From a virus: a stretch of DNA of 40,683 nucleotides. Positions 16,087 through 24,135 of this stretch are shown piece after piece; position 1 is the first letter of the stretch, and every line of letters starts with the position of its first letter. Made by a program: the position numbers and the translations under genes. The DNA lies in IMG/VR virus record IMGVR_UViG_3300036884_000030, positions 1 through 40,683 of that record. One strand, given 5' to 3'. The notes below the pieces were generated by a model. The model was not told the origin of the DNA. It saw nothing but the letters and a program-made list of their open reading frames with translations, and did not search any database.

Positions 16087-16403
16087 GCAACGGAACATCT
16101 GAACGACTCGACAAGGTGCTGGCCCATGCCACGGTCGCGGGGCGCCCCTCGGGATCGATCCTGCGACTGGAACGCCTGGCGCTGCGCATCGACCAAAAGG
16201 CGCTCGCCCGGCAGATGGGCATGTCCCGTCAGGGCCTCGACTTGGTTGAGCGGCGGGAGAAGGTGGCCCCAGCGATGGTCGAGCGATACCGCGCGGCCCT
16301 CCTCTTGATCGTTACGATTGCCCCTGCCGATGCACGAGGGGTAACGCTGGCCAAGGCCCGCGACAAGTCGCCCGACTCGACGACGGGCGGGGTTGACAAG
16401 TGA
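16083..16403 (+). CDS. XRE-family HTH regulator
   Basis: This 106-residue protein starts at GTG 16083, overlapping the previous stop. Residues about 27-65 form a Cro/C1-type helix-turn-helix: LRLERLALRIDQKALARQMG, then MSRQGLDLVERREKV. A basic C-terminal tail follows. Such proteins repress or activate phage early promoters. The promoter and palindrome just upstream are plausible targets. Without an integrase I do not call it a lysogeny repressor. Confidence 0.75.
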   Translation: MSNGTSERLDKVLAHATVAGRPSGSILRLERLALRIDQKALARQMGMSRQGLDLVERREKVAPAMVERYRAALLLIVTIAPADARGVTLAKARDKSPDSTTGGVDK

Positions 16404-16927
16404 CTACCGATAACGCCCAGTTATGTTGGGGAAATCCGCAGACGGCGCGGGAACGCTCCAGCGGTGCCTATAGACACCGGCCGTCCGAAGTTCCGCATTA
16501 TGTCTGGTTCTGGCGGTGGGTTGACCAGTCCGGCGGACCCGAGGCGTGCTGGCCGTGGGTCAGGGGTCGTGACACCGCTGGCTACGGCCGCTACGGCTCC
16601 CAGAAGGCCCACCGGATCGCCTTCCGTTCGGCCAAGGGTCCCATCCCGGCCGGCCTCGATGTCTGCCACACCTGCGATAACCCGCCGTGCTGCAACCCAG
16701 TCCACCTATGGGCCGGGACAGCCCAGGAGAACCTCCAGGACGCGGCCTCCAAGGGACGCCTGAGCAAGCGCTGTCTCGACTGGGCACAGGTCCGCGAAAT
16801 CCGAATCGCCTGGGCCCGGGGCACAGGGCAGGCCGCCCTTTCTCGCCGCTACGGCGTCTCGCAGGCCCACATCAGCTACATCGTCAACAACCGGCGCTGG
16901 ATCGAGTCGGATGAGGCGATCGCATGA
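16400..16927 (+). CDS. HNH homing-type endonuclease with C-terminal HTH
   Basis: This 175-residue protein starts at GTG 16400. Residues about 50-115 carry the HNH pattern: CWPWVRGRDTAGYGR, then AHRIAFRSAKGPIPAG, then [19 protein letters not shown]. The Cys/His set binds zinc and the His is catalytic in the family. Residues about 130-170 hold a small HTH (GTGQAALSRRYGVSQAHIS), likely for target recognition. It is free-standing between regulator and small genes. It probably moves itself by cutting alleles that lack it; a role in DNA packaging is less likely so far from the terminase. Confidence 0.8.
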   Translation: MTTDNAQLCWGNPQTARERSSGAYRHRPSEVPHYVWFWRWVDQSGGPEACWPWVRGRDTAGYGRYGSQKAHRIAFRSAKGPIPAGLDVCHTCDNPPCCNPVHLWAGTAQENLQDAASKGRLSKRCLDWAQVREIRIAWARGTGQAALSRRYGVSQAHISYIVNNRRWIESDEAIA

Positions 16928-17037
16928 CCCTCTTCGACCTCATCTGGATCGTCCCCATCGCCTTCCTGGCCGCCGCCGGCGCCAGCCTGCTGCTGACGTG
17001 GCGCGGTCCGAAGGGACCCAGCCGGTACCGGCGATGA
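16924..17037 (+). CDS. Tiny single-span membrane protein
   Basis: This 37-residue ORF overlaps the HNH stop by ATGA and the next start by ATGA. It is one hydrophobic helix, LIWIVPIAFLAAAGASLLL, followed by a basic tail TWRGPKGPSRYRR. The tail would face the cytoplasm. Its function is unknown. Confidence 0.6.
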   Translation: MTLFDLIWIVPIAFLAAAGASLLLTWRGPKGPSRYRR

Positions 17038-17321
17038 ACCTGTTCGATCCCCCGCTGCCGCCGCCCTGGCCGGTCGGCACTCGCGTGCGCTACCCAGGCC
17101 CCGAGTTCGCGATGTCGGACCCCGACACGGAATGGGTCCGCATCGGCGACATCGGAGTTGTCGTTCGCGTAAGAGAGGGCTCGGCCGCGACCGGACGGAT
17201 GCTCGGGGACTACCTGGACGACAAGCCGTTCCACGGCTGCTCCGTCGTGCGCTTCCACGGTGAGCCGCGTCTCGATCGTGCCGTCTCCCGCGATCAACTG
17301 CGCGGCTGGAAGATCACATGA
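17034..17321 (+). CDS. Hypothetical protein
   Basis: This 95-residue protein starts at ATG 17034; the frame is open further upstream but that part is a shadow of the previous genes. It contains a beta-rich run: GTRVRYPGPEFAMSD, then EWVRIGDIGVVVRVREGS and CSVVRFHGEPRLDRAVSRDQL. The pattern resembles SH3-like small domains, but I do not recognise the family. Confidence 0.65.
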   Translation: MNLFDPPLPPPWPVGTRVRYPGPEFAMSDPDTEWVRIGDIGVVVRVREGSAATGRMLGDYLDDKPFHGCSVVRFHGEPRLDRAVSRDQLRGWKIT

Positions 17322-17536
17322 CCGCCGCGCACCGCCATGACTGGCAACTCGGCCCGGTCAGCCCCGACTCGACGGCCCTTGTCCTCGGCTGCGCCACCTG
17401 CGGCATCCCGAAGCCGGTCCGCTCGCGTGTGATCGACGAACGCCTCATCTGCCTCGACTGCCACCTGCCGCTGATCGGCTGGCGCACCGACTTCACGGGC
17501 CGCTGGCACGGCACTCACCTGTGCGACGCGCGATGA
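17318..17536 (+). CDS. Small zinc-ribbon-like protein
   Basis: This 72-residue protein has two CxxC pairs, [11 protein letters not shown] and [10 protein letters not shown], spaced about 22 residues, as in a zinc ribbon, plus a C-terminal Cys. It is coupled by overlap to both neighbours. It may bind nucleic acid or a host protein; function unknown. Confidence 0.65.
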   Translation: MTAAHRHDWQLGPVSPDSTALVLGCATCGIPKPVRSRVIDERLICLDCHLPLIGWRTDFTGRWHGTHLCDAR

Positions 17537-17682
17537 AGTGCTCCCGCCGCTTCTCGGAGTGCGACGGCACGGACGTCCGCCTCGTCGCCATCTGGCCGGG
17601 CCTGCGCCGGGTCCGGATGTGCCGAGCCTGTCAGAAGGCGGCGGCGGCGATGGGCATGAGCATCATCGAGGTGGCGGCATGA
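17533..17682 (+). CDS. Tiny CxxC protein
   Basis: This 49-residue ORF begins [16 protein letters not shown] and contains [12 protein letters not shown] near its end. It has four Cys in total, enough for one zinc site. It overlaps the stop of the previous gene and the start of the HNH-type gene. Function unknown. Confidence 0.6.
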   Translation: MKCSRRFSECDGTDVRLVAIWPGLRRVRMCRACQKAAAAMGMSIIEVAA

Positions 17683-18329
17683 CGCCGCATCGCCGCGCCG
17701 TCTCTCCGGCCGAGATCAAGATCGGAGGCGTCTACGGTCGTCTGGCCGTTCTTGAGTTGAGGTCCGGTTCGCGACCAACAGGAGTGCTCGCCCGCGTCCT
17801 GTGTGAATGCGGCACGGAAAAGACCGTTCGGCGTAGCCGCCTTGCCAGCGGCGAGACGGGCTCCTGTGGTTGCCGCCAGAGGGAACTGATGCTCGGCATC
17901 GGTGACATTTCTCGCACGCACGGCCGCTCGACGACTCGTGAGTACATGGCCTGGACGCGGATGCGTGAGCGCGTCGCCAATTCGCATCGTCTTGACTGGA
18001 AGAATTACGGCGGCCGTGGGATAAGCGTCTGCGAGCGCTGGCAGAGCTTTGAGAACTTCCTGGCCGATATGGGGACGGTCCCGCTCGGTTTGACCCTCGA
18101 CCGCATCGACAACTCGGGCAACTATGAGCCGGGCAACTGCCGCTGGGCTGATCGAAAGACTCAGGCGGCCAATCGCCGACCTCGTGCCGGCATGGCGACA
18201 CCCGGGCAGATCACAGAGGCTCGCCAGCGAACGGACGCCGGCGATTCGCGGCGATCCATCGCTGATCGCCTTGGACTCAGCCTGTCCACGATCGGGCGGA
18301 TCGCTCGAGCGTCGGGGTCGCCGGCATGA
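17679..18329 (+). CDS. Phage HNH/AP2-type homing endonuclease-like protein
   Basis: This 216-residue protein starts at ATG 17679. The N-terminus carries [19 protein letters not shown] followed by TGSCGC, a zinc-binding pattern. The middle has [21 protein letters not shown], then [20 protein letters not shown] and [19 protein letters not shown], a conserved phage endonuclease-like core. The C-terminus is a small HTH ([20 protein letters not shown]). It resembles free-standing homing nucleases that cut DNA at a specific site. It lies in a run of tiny genes. Confidence 0.75.
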   Translation: MTPHRRAVSPAEIKIGGVYGRLAVLELRSGSRPTGVLARVLCECGTEKTVRRSRLASGETGSCGCRQRELMLGIGDISRTHGRSTTREYMAWTRMRERVANSHRLDWKNYGGRGISVCERWQSFENFLADMGTVPLGLTLDRIDNSGNYEPGNCRWADRKTQAANRRPRAGMATPGQITEARQRTDAGDSRRSIADRLGLSLSTIGRIARASGSPA

Positions 18330-18796
18330 CTCCGCGAAGGTCCAGAGCACTCTCTCGCGTTTCCCGGCGATTCGCTCGCAAGGAAGGAGGCGCTCATGAG
18401 GGGCGGGCGCAGGCCCACACTCCAAGCCCCTTGATCCTCGTTGCCCCATCTCCTGTTCGAATGCGAGTCGGGGCTCGTCAGGAGATCACTCGCGGCCGGG
18501 ACCCCGATCCCCTCCCGGCCGACGTCGCCAAGAAACTCCAGGACGGGAAGCTCGAACAGGCATGCCCCGACTGCGGGAGGTGGGAGGCAGCGGGCGGGTA
18601 TTGCTCCGGTTGCGACCGCCGGATGGGATCTGACGACTGGTACCGGAACGGGCTGTTGAGCCGACGCGCGGTAGCCCGCCAGAACGCTCCGAGCAAGGCA
18701 CAGACCCCGGGTAAAGGCGGTCCGGAGCAATCAGGCGCCGCATCGCACGCCCCGGCTCCGCTCTATTCACCCGACGCCGGTTTCAAGCCCGCCTGA
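18326..18796 (+). CDS. Zinc-ribbon protein with uncertain start
   Basis: The frame is open from ATG 18326, which overlaps the previous stop, to the stop at 18796 (156 residues). The recognisable part is the C-terminal two-thirds: [18 protein letters not shown], then [20 protein letters not shown], a zinc ribbon, and a Pro/Ala-rich end. A strong AAGGAAGGAGG site at about 18380 precedes ATG 18396 in another frame, which gives only a 12-residue peptide. That peptide's stop overlaps TTG 18431, which is in frame with the zinc-ribbon part. The real start may therefore be TTG 18431 (121 residues) or ATG 18461. Function unknown. Confidence 0.5.
   Translation: MTPRRSRALSRVSRRFARKEGGAHEGRAQAHTPSPLILVAPSPVRMRVGARQEITRGRDPDPLPADVAKKLQDGKLEQACPDCGRWEAAGGYCSGCDRRMGSDDWYRNGLLSRRAVARQNAPSKAQTPGKGGPEQSGAASHAPAPLYSPDAGFKPA
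18396..18434 (+). other. Possible leader peptide with strong ribosome site
   Basis: ATG 18396 follows AAGGAAGGAGG at ideal spacing and encodes [12 protein letters not shown]. Its TGA (18432-18434) overlaps a TTG codon (18431) that opens the zinc-ribbon frame. The arrangement fits translational coupling, but chance cannot be excluded. Confidence 0.3.
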
Positions 18797-18834
18797 CAGA
18801 GCGCCGGCTGGATGGCCGAGAAGAGGAGACGCGC

Positions 18835-19086
18835 ATGGCAACGATCATGGTGCACCCGACCGCCGGGGGGATCCGCGCGGACATCGGCGACGGCTACAAA
18901 GCGCTGGGCATCTCGGACCCCGGCGGTACGACATCGATCTTCGTCGGCACGCGCGCGGTGGTCGACGCTCTCACCGCGGCACTCGCCGAGATCCGCGCCG
19001 ACATGGACCAGGACGCCCGCGACCAGGTGCCGAGCGAGATGGCCGACTGGCCGCCCGGCGAACTCGCAGAGGTTTTCGGGAAGTGA
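18835..19086 (+). CDS. Hypothetical protein
   Basis: This 83-residue protein has AGAGGAGAC upstream. It shows [18 protein letters not shown], then [21 protein letters not shown], and an acidic C-terminus. The family is not recognised. It ends in the GTGA that starts the next HNH gene. In the order of events, it was probably next to the Cas4-like gene before the HNH gene arrived. Confidence 0.65.
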   Translation: MATIMVHPTAGGIRADIGDGYKALGISDPGGTTSIFVGTRAVVDALTAALAEIRADMDQDARDQVPSEMADWPPGELAEVFGK

Positions 19087-19595
19087 GCCTCGCGGTCCGG
19101 GAGAACTTGAACACCCGGATGTCCCTGTCGAAGAGCGCGCCGGGGAAGCCCGGGCCAGCGCCGAGGCCGCCGTTTGAACGTTTCTGGCCCAAGGTCGCCA
19201 AGGGCCAGGGTTGCTGGGGATGGACCGGCCACCGGGAAGCCAACGGCTACGGCCGGTTCTACTTGGATGGCCGAATGCAGTGGGCACATCGTGCGTCGTG
19301 GCTCCTCTTCCGCGGCCCGATCCCGCCCGGCATGTTTGTCTGCCACACCTGCGACAACCCGCCGTGCGTGAACCCGGCGCACCTATTCCTCGGCGCCCAC
19401 CTTGAGAACATGGCGGACGCCCGATCCAAGCGGCGGATGTCCTTCTTGAGGCCTCAGAAACTTGGGCCAATGTGCAGGAACGGCCACGAGCGAGCCATCC
19501 ACACATTCACTCGCCACGACGGCCGTCGTGAATGCCGCCGCTGCCACGCCGAACAAGAGAATGCTCGCTACCACCGCGCGCGAGATGTCTCATGA
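19083..19595 (+). CDS. HNH homing endonuclease fused to a copy of the downstream gene's N-terminus
   Basis: This 170-residue protein starts at GTG 19083. Residues 2-20 ([19 protein letters not shown]) nearly repeat residues 3-21 of the next gene ([19 protein letters not shown]). The rest is an HNH_3-type nuclease: [16 protein letters not shown], then [16 protein letters not shown], then [20 protein letters not shown] second Cys set, [12 protein letters not shown] with CRRCHAE, follows. The chimeric start suggests the nuclease gene inserted into the 5' end of the Cas4-like gene, kept the old start, and left the target gene with a rebuilt one. The stop overlaps the next ATG. Confidence 0.8.
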   Translation: MSLAVRENLNTRMSLSKSAPGKPGPAPRPPFERFWPKVAKGQGCWGWTGHREANGYGRFYLDGRMQWAHRASWLLFRGPIPPGMFVCHTCDNPPCVNPAHLFLGAHLENMADARSKRRMSFLRPQKLGPMCRNGHERAIHTFTRHDGRRECRRCHAEQENARYHRARDVS

Positions 19596-20419
19596 CGGCT
19601 TTGGCGGTTCGCGAGGATCTCAATCAGCGGACGGCGCTCAGTAAGAGCGCGCTGAACGTAGCTGATTTGTGCGGGATGAAGGCGTGGTTAGAGATCCACC
19701 ATCGCCGGCCGCTGATCCTCGTCCCCGATCTCGTCTTCGGCTCGGCAGTGGATGCCGCGGTGGAGCAGGTCCTCAAGGCAACGGCAGCTGGGATCCCGCT
19801 CGGCGCCGCGCGGCCGATGGAGGCCGCGGCCGAGATCGTCGAGCGCGACGGGATCGAGATCCACATGGAGGAGGTCGAGGCGGCCATCGTCGACTTCGTG
19901 CGCGACATCCTGCCGGCGCACGACTGGACCGAGTGCGTGCTCCAGGCGCATCTCAACGTCGTCATGGACGGTTGGGGCGAATGCGATGGGCATCCCGACA
20001 TCGTGTTGCGTTCAGACGCCTGCTGGGACGTGAAGACGAGCAAACGCGCCAAGGAGACGGCACGAACGGTTGAACTCGGCCTCTACGCCTTGATGATCGA
20101 GGCCACCACCGGCCGACCCGTCCCCGAGATCGGTTACCTGACGCGAGTGCGGACGAAGACGCCCACCTGGCAGACGCTCTCGACCCCCGTTACCGATGAG
20201 TTCCGCGACTGGACCCGCGAGCGCGTCGATGCGTTTGTGCGCGCCAAGCGCGCCGACGTACTGCTCAACCGCAACGCGGTCGAGCCCGTCAACTGGACGT
20301 TCCCTTCAGGTCCCAAGAACGGCGGCCTGTGCCGGACCTGCCAGTACAACCCGATGTTCGGCGGCGCCTGCCGCATGGCCGTGAGAGATCCGCTTCCAGC
20401 GGGAGGAGATGAGGCGTGA
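19592..20419 (+). CDS. PD-(D/E)XK nuclease, Cas4/RecB-like
   Basis: This 275-residue protein starts at ATG 19592. It has a Cys at residue 27 (ADLCGMKAW), a conserved acidic site in [19 protein letters not shown], giving D...DVK of the PD-(D/E)XK core at about residues 133-149, and a C-terminal [17 protein letters not shown]. The one N-terminal and three C-terminal Cys are arranged like the iron-sulfur cluster of Cas4/AddB-type nucleases. It is followed directly by an ERF annealing protein. It probably resects DNA ends to give single strands for ERF. The Cys roles and the exonuclease activity are inferred. Confidence 0.75.
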   Translation: MTALAVREDLNQRTALSKSALNVADLCGMKAWLEIHHRRPLILVPDLVFGSAVDAAVEQVLKATAAGIPLGAARPMEAAAEIVERDGIEIHMEEVEAAIVDFVRDILPAHDWTECVLQAHLNVVMDGWGECDGHPDIVLRSDACWDVKTSKRAKETARTVELGLYALMIEATTGRPVPEIGYLTRVRTKTPTWQTLSTPVTDEFRDWTRERVDAFVRAKRADVLLNRNAVEPVNWTFPSGPKNGGLCRTCQYNPMFGGACRMAVRDPLPAGGDEA

Positions 20420-21306
20420 CGACCGAGACGCGCAGCCTGCACCGGAAACTGGCACAGATTATGTACGAGGCGGACCGCATTCCCAAGAACGGGAAGGCAC
20501 CCGCCGCGATGGGCGGATTCGCGTTCGTCCAGGTGGGCGATGCCGCGGACTACATCCGCAAGGCACTCGGCGAGCACGTCGTGACGATGATGCCGACCGC
20601 CGTCCGGATCATCAATCAGGCCGACCGGGCGACGAAGGCCGGCGGCTCCATGACGACGGTCGATATCGTGACCGACTGGACCCTGACCGACGGCGAGAGC
20701 GGCGAGTCGATCGTCATCCAGTCTTTCGGAGCCGGGGCCGACGGGGGCGACAAGTACAGCGGCAAGGCCCAGACGAACGCCATGAAGTACGCCCTCCTCA
20801 TGGGCTTCCTGCTCTCCACCGGCGACGATCCGGAGATGGGCGACGGGCCCGCTAAGGCCGTTCCACAGCGGCCCCAGGCGCCCGCGCCGGCGGTCCCCGC
20901 CCGGCCGGTCCAGCGCGGCACCACGGAGCCGCCGCCGCTTTCGGACGCGGATCTGGCTGGTATAGATGCTTCGATGCCATCCCGGCCGCAAGGCGCGCCA
21001 GCCACCCCGGCGGAGGCGCTCGCCAAGACGGCGGAGGAAGCCGCCGCGGCCGTCGCGGTCAAGCGCGCGGCGCTCGTCGAGGCGGAGGCCCGGCTAACCG
21101 AACACGATGGCACACCGACGGCGAGCGTCGGCCTCAGCGTCGAGACATTCCGTGAGCTGTGCGTCACGAACGGCAAGATGACGCAGGCCATCGCGGGGGC
21201 CATCGATTGTGTGCCGGCCGACGTCAAGAAGCGCGTGGAGGGCATGTCGCCCGTCGAGCGGGGCGTGCTGGCCGACGAGCTCGGAATCGATTGGCGGACG
21301 GCATGA
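20416..21306 (+). CDS. ERF-family single-strand annealing protein
   Basis: This 296-residue protein starts at GTG 20416. The ERF core covers residues about 5-140: LHRKLAQIMYEADRIPKNG, then YIRKALGEHVV, then DIVTDWTLTDGESGESIVIQ and GDKYSGKAQTNAMKYALLMG. A Pro/Ala linker and a charged C-terminal region with LCVTNGKMTQAIAGAI follow. ERF proteins anneal complementary single strands during phage recombination and circularisation. Coupling to the Cas4/RecB-like nuclease gives a complete recombination pair. Confidence 0.85.
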   Translation: MTTETRSLHRKLAQIMYEADRIPKNGKAPAAMGGFAFVQVGDAADYIRKALGEHVVTMMPTAVRIINQADRATKAGGSMTTVDIVTDWTLTDGESGESIVIQSFGAGADGGDKYSGKAQTNAMKYALLMGFLLSTGDDPEMGDGPAKAVPQRPQAPAPAVPARPVQRGTTEPPPLSDADLAGIDASMPSRPQGAPATPAEALAKTAEEAAAAVAVKRAALVEAEARLTEHDGTPTASVGLSVETFRELCVTNGKMTQAIAGAIDCVPADVKKRVEGMSPVERGVLADELGIDWRTA

Positions 21307-21626
21307 GCGACGCCGAGCGCGTCCTCTCGCTGCTGACCAACGCCAGCGTCACGCAGGCCGACATGGCGTTCGTGCTCGACCTCTCCATCCGCGCCGTGCA
21401 GGCCGCCTGCGAGGAACTGCGCCGCGCCGGGCATCCCATTCTCTCGTCAGGAGACGGCATCCGGCTCGCGCAGACGGCCGACGAAGCCCTTTCGTGCGCT
21501 GCGGCTTTGCGAAAGCGGGCAATAACGCAGTGGGTGACGGCGCGTGCGCTGCGCCGCACGGGGCTGCGAATGAAGACGATGGAGGACGCTGTGGGGTTCC
21601 TCACGTTGTGGCGGGTGGCGTCATGA
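21303..21626 (+). CDS. Small winged-helix DNA-binding protein
   Basis: This 107-residue protein starts at ATG 21303. It shows LLTNASVTQADMAFVLDL, then SIRAVQAACEELRRAGHPI and SSGDGIRLA, the turn and wing of a phage winged HTH. The C-terminal half is basic and helical. It may regulate or help load replication proteins. It follows ERF by ATGA overlap. Confidence 0.65.
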   Translation: MSDAERVLSLLTNASVTQADMAFVLDLSIRAVQAACEELRRAGHPILSSGDGIRLAQTADEALSCAAALRKRAITQWVTARALRRTGLRMKTMEDAVGFLTLWRVAS

Positions 21627-21757
21627 CGCCCCAGGCGCACCGCCACTACCTCCTGCCGCCCGAGCCTCCCCGCGAGCCGCTGGCCCTGACGCTGATCGCC
21701 TTCGCCGGCGTGGTGCTCTGCATCCTCGGCGTGATCTTGCTCTGGGCGGCGTCATGA
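21623..21757 (+). CDS. Tiny membrane protein
   Basis: This 44-residue ORF has a Pro-rich N-terminus (LLPPEPPREP) and one C-terminal hydrophobic span, LALTLIAFAGVVLCILGVIL. It overlaps both neighbours by ATGA. Function unknown. Confidence 0.6.
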   Translation: MTPQAHRHYLLPPEPPREPLALTLIAFAGVVLCILGVILLWAAS

Positions 21758-21936
21758 GCGAGCGCAAGCACCGGCTGGTCCACGCCTGGAAGCGGACGGA
21801 GATTGATCGGGGTTACCAAACCTGCGTGGCTCGCGCTATCGAGCGTGGCGGGTTCACACCTCCGGGCACGAAGCCCGAGCCGATGGCACCTGACAAAGTG
21901 CTCCGCAAACGGACAGCGCGGAGAGGCTGGGCATGA
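21754..21936 (+). CDS. Small basic hypothetical protein
   Basis: This 60-residue protein is rich in Arg, Lys and His: KHRLVHAWKRTEIDRGYQ and VLRKRTARRGWA. No family is recognised. It lies in the run of coupled small genes. Confidence 0.6.
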   Translation: MSERKHRLVHAWKRTEIDRGYQTCVARAIERGGFTPPGTKPEPMAPDKVLRKRTARRGWA

Positions 21937-22244
21937 ACGAGATCGAACGCCTCCGGGCGCTGTACGAGGCCTATCTCGCGACCGGCACTGGCGCTCGCCT
22001 CGCGGACCTCTACGAAGCGGCGTTCGTGGCCCTGCCGCGCCTGCTGGACGTGGCGGAGGCGGCGCGGGACGAGGAGACATGCCGCAACTGTGAAGGATCA
22101 GGACGTCTGTACGCGGATGGGCTCGCACATTACGTCTCCGAGGGTGCTCCGACCCGCGCCTGTGGTGCCTGCGACGGCGAGGGAAGGGTGTTCGACGTTG
22201 ATGCCCTCCGCGCCGCCGTTGAGCGACTGGACGGTGCCTCGTGA
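21933..22244 (+). CDS. Small DnaJ-type zinc-finger-like protein
   Basis: This 103-residue protein has two CxxCxGxG-type motifs, CRNCEGSGRLY and CGACDGEGRVF, as in the DnaJ central domain, after a helical N-terminus (NEIERLRALYEAYLATGTG). It is short for a chaperone and may bind zinc to fold or to contact a host protein. Both ends overlap neighbours. Confidence 0.65.
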   Translation: MNEIERLRALYEAYLATGTGARLADLYEAAFVALPRLLDVAEAARDEETCRNCEGSGRLYADGLAHYVSEGAPTRACGACDGEGRVFDVDALRAAVERLDGAS

Positions 22245-22426
22245 GCGTCTCGCGCCGCAAGAACTCCTGCCGCCATCCGGGCACCTGGTCCTGGTTCACG
22301 CCCCTGAACCGCGGCACCACGCGCGTTTTTTGCACCACCTGCGGACGATGGTCAGATGAGATCCGAGCCGTCAAGCCGCGCGCCGCTGCGATGGCCCTTC
22401 AGCGAGAGTTGGGAGGCGCGACATGA
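22241..22426 (+). CDS. Small Cys/Trp-containing protein
   Basis: This 61-residue protein starts at GTG 22241. It contains CRHPGTWSWFTPLNRG, then VFCTTCGRWSDEI, likely one zinc site, and a C-terminal helix AAAMALQRELGGAT. Unknown function. Confidence 0.6.
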   Translation: MSVSRRKNSCRHPGTWSWFTPLNRGTTRVFCTTCGRWSDEIRAVKPRAAAMALQRELGGAT

Positions 22427-22734
22427 GCGCACTGGCGATCACCGACCGGGTGGGCCGGCCGATAACTCGGCTCGTGAGCCTGCGGATCGTGGTCGATCCG
22501 CCCCGGCCATCGTATTGGGGGCAGACAGAGGAGCAGCGCGTCCGCGAGTTGGAGGCATGGGCGCGAGAACTGGAGGCGTTCGTCCGCGACCACCGAAGTC
22601 AGGACCCCATCTCGGTGACGGTCGAGAGGGAGACCGAGACGGTGTGTGACCAATGTCACCGGGAGTGGGAAACGTACACCGAGGATGGCGTGACCTGTTG
22701 CGCCGGGTGCGGAGTCCAGGTCGGCGCAGCATGA
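22423..22734 (+). CDS. Small protein with C-terminal zinc ribbon
   Basis: This 103-residue protein has a helix (RVRELEAWARELEAFVRDH) followed by CDQCHREWETYTEDG and CCAGCGVQVG, a compact zinc ribbon at the C-terminus. No family assigned. Coupled to neighbours by ATGA. Confidence 0.65.
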   Translation: MSALAITDRVGRPITRLVSLRIVVDPPRPSYWGQTEEQRVRELEAWARELEAFVRDHRSQDPISVTVERETETVCDQCHREWETYTEDGVTCCAGCGVQVGAA

Positions 22735-22934
22735 GCACGATCCGCGAACGCATCAACGGGTCGCTCGTCCCGGGTGATGGAGCTGTTCAGGCTGCGCGCG
22801 ACCGCCGCGCCCTCCTCGCCGCTGGCGACGCACTGTCCTCGGCGATGTTGGACGAAGCCGAGCACGGGGCCGATCCCGACGAAGACTGCCCGATCTGCGC
22901 AGCCCTTGCGCGATGGAAGGCGGCTGCGGGCTAG
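22731..22934 (+). CDS. Small hypothetical protein
   Basis: This 67-residue protein starts at ATG 22731. It is helical with AVQAARDRRALLAAGDALSS and an acidic EDCPICAALARWKAAAG end carrying a CxxC. The stop is followed immediately by the next ATG at 22935. Function unknown. Confidence 0.6.
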   Translation: MSTIRERINGSLVPGDGAVQAARDRRALLAAGDALSSAMLDEAEHGADPDEDCPICAALARWKAAAG

Positions 22935-23480
22935 ATGGACACGAAGCGATGCCCCTCCTGCACCGGAATGAACCCTCGGGCCGAGTTCGGTCCGAACGGC
23001 ATGCGGACCTATTGCCGTGCCTGCACTAACGCCAAGAACAGGAAGTACAAGGCTGCCATCCCTTGGAGTAGATACGCGGCGGCAAATAGGGTCTGGATCG
23101 AAGCCAACAGGGAGAAGCAGAGGGCCACGAGTAGGCGGTACCGAGAGAACCACCCGGATCGTAGAGCGGACGCGTCTCGCGCCTACAAGGATGCCAACCG
23201 CGAGTTGACGGTGGCCTCCGCTGCCAAGGGCAAGGCGAAATGGCGCGGCGCGGCGCAATTGGAAACCGTGCTTATCGCCGACCTCGTCACTCGTGATGGA
23301 ACCAACTGTCACTGGTGCGGGCGACCGCTGGGTCGCGAGGACATGACCTATGAGCATCTTCTCCCGATCCGCCGAGGGGGCCAACACACGCTTGCCAATC
23401 TCGTCCTGAGTTGTCTGTTCGATAACCAGTCCCGCAACGCGCGGCTCGCGAACGAATGGAAACAAGAGGCAACCGGATGA
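22935..23480 (+). CDS. HNH endonuclease with N-terminal zinc motif
   Basis: This 181-residue protein begins right after the previous stop. The N-terminus carries CPSCTGMNPRAEFG and CRACTNAKNRKY, then a basic region. The C-terminal HNH core (about 125-170) has CHWCGRPLGREDMTYEHLLP, then GGQHTLANLVLSC and NQSRNARLANEW. The His in YEHLLP is the probable catalytic residue. It is another free-standing nuclease in the early region. Confidence 0.8.
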   Translation: MDTKRCPSCTGMNPRAEFGPNGMRTYCRACTNAKNRKYKAAIPWSRYAAANRVWIEANREKQRATSRRYRENHPDRRADASRAYKDANRELTVASAAKGKAKWRGAAQLETVLIADLVTRDGTNCHWCGRPLGREDMTYEHLLPIRRGGQHTLANLVLSCLFDNQSRNARLANEWKQEATG

Positions 23481-23746
23481 GCTCCCCTACCCCCCTTCGT
23501 GACTACGTTGTCGGGGGCCTCGTGTCGGCCGATACCGTGAACGCCCTGCTAGCGTTCGGTAAGCCGATGATTACGGAGCGCGACCGCGAGGTGACGTTCG
23601 AGGTCCGCAACGCTGTCTGGTTCAATCGCGAGTATCGCGTTTGGATGCGGCACCGTGCTGGTGGACGCACGTTCGGCCGGTGGGATTTCTCGCCGCAGTT
23701 TGCGGCGGATGCGTTGCTGGCGAAGCTGAGGGCGCGGCGGTGCTGA
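23477..23746 (+). CDS. Hypothetical protein
   Basis: This 89-residue protein starts at ATG 23477, overlapping the HNH stop. It is alpha/beta, with VSADTVNALLAFGKP, then REVTFEVRNAVWFNRE and FSPQFAADALLAKLRA. The family is not known. Confidence 0.65.
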   Translation: MSSPTPLRDYVVGGLVSADTVNALLAFGKPMITERDREVTFEVRNAVWFNREYRVWMRHRAGGRTFGRWDFSPQFAADALLAKLRARRC

Positions 23747-23772
23747 GCATCGACGAAGTGAAGGGAACGCCC

Positions 23773-24135
23773 ATGACCACCCGTGACACTCCCGATGCCG
23801 CCAGCGTCTTCTACGACGGCGTCCACGACGGATGCGGAGCCGACTACCGGCACAACCACAGCACCGCCCCGTTGGTGGACGCGCTAACGCCCTCTGAACG
23901 CGCTCTCATAGATGCGGTGTTGGGGAACCCGACCACCCACGACGTCGCCGAGGCTGATCCGTTCTATGACGAGTTGCGGCTGCACGGCAAGCGCCCCAAG
24001 CGTCCGTTCGACAACGCTTTGCGGGACCGAGTGCGCGAGAGCGCCGAAGACTGCGCGCGGTGTCGGGCGCTCATCGAAGCGTTAGATGCTGCCCTGATGG
24101 GTTCTTTCCTCGACGGAACGGGGCCGTTCGCATGA
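23773..24135 (+). CDS. Hypothetical protein
   Basis: I start this at ATG 23773 (120 residues), which has AAGGGAA upstream; GTG 23740, overlapping the previous stop, would add 11 residues. It starts MTTRDTPDAASVFYDG, similar to MASRDTP near the start of the gene at 28256. It has several His/Cys and a helix ALIDAVLGNPTTHDVAEAD. Function unknown. Confidence 0.6.
   Translation: MTTRDTPDAASVFYDGVHDGCGADYRHNHSTAPLVDALTPSERALIDAVLGNPTTHDVAEADPFYDELRLHGKRPKRPFDNALRDRVRESAEDCARCRALIEALDAALMGSFLDGTGPFA

Noticed and set aside
16393-16427. A second TTGACA (16393-16398)
   Set aside because: No acceptable -10 element lies at 16-18 bases; the nearest candidate is 23 bases away. The HNH gene is coupled to the previous stop.
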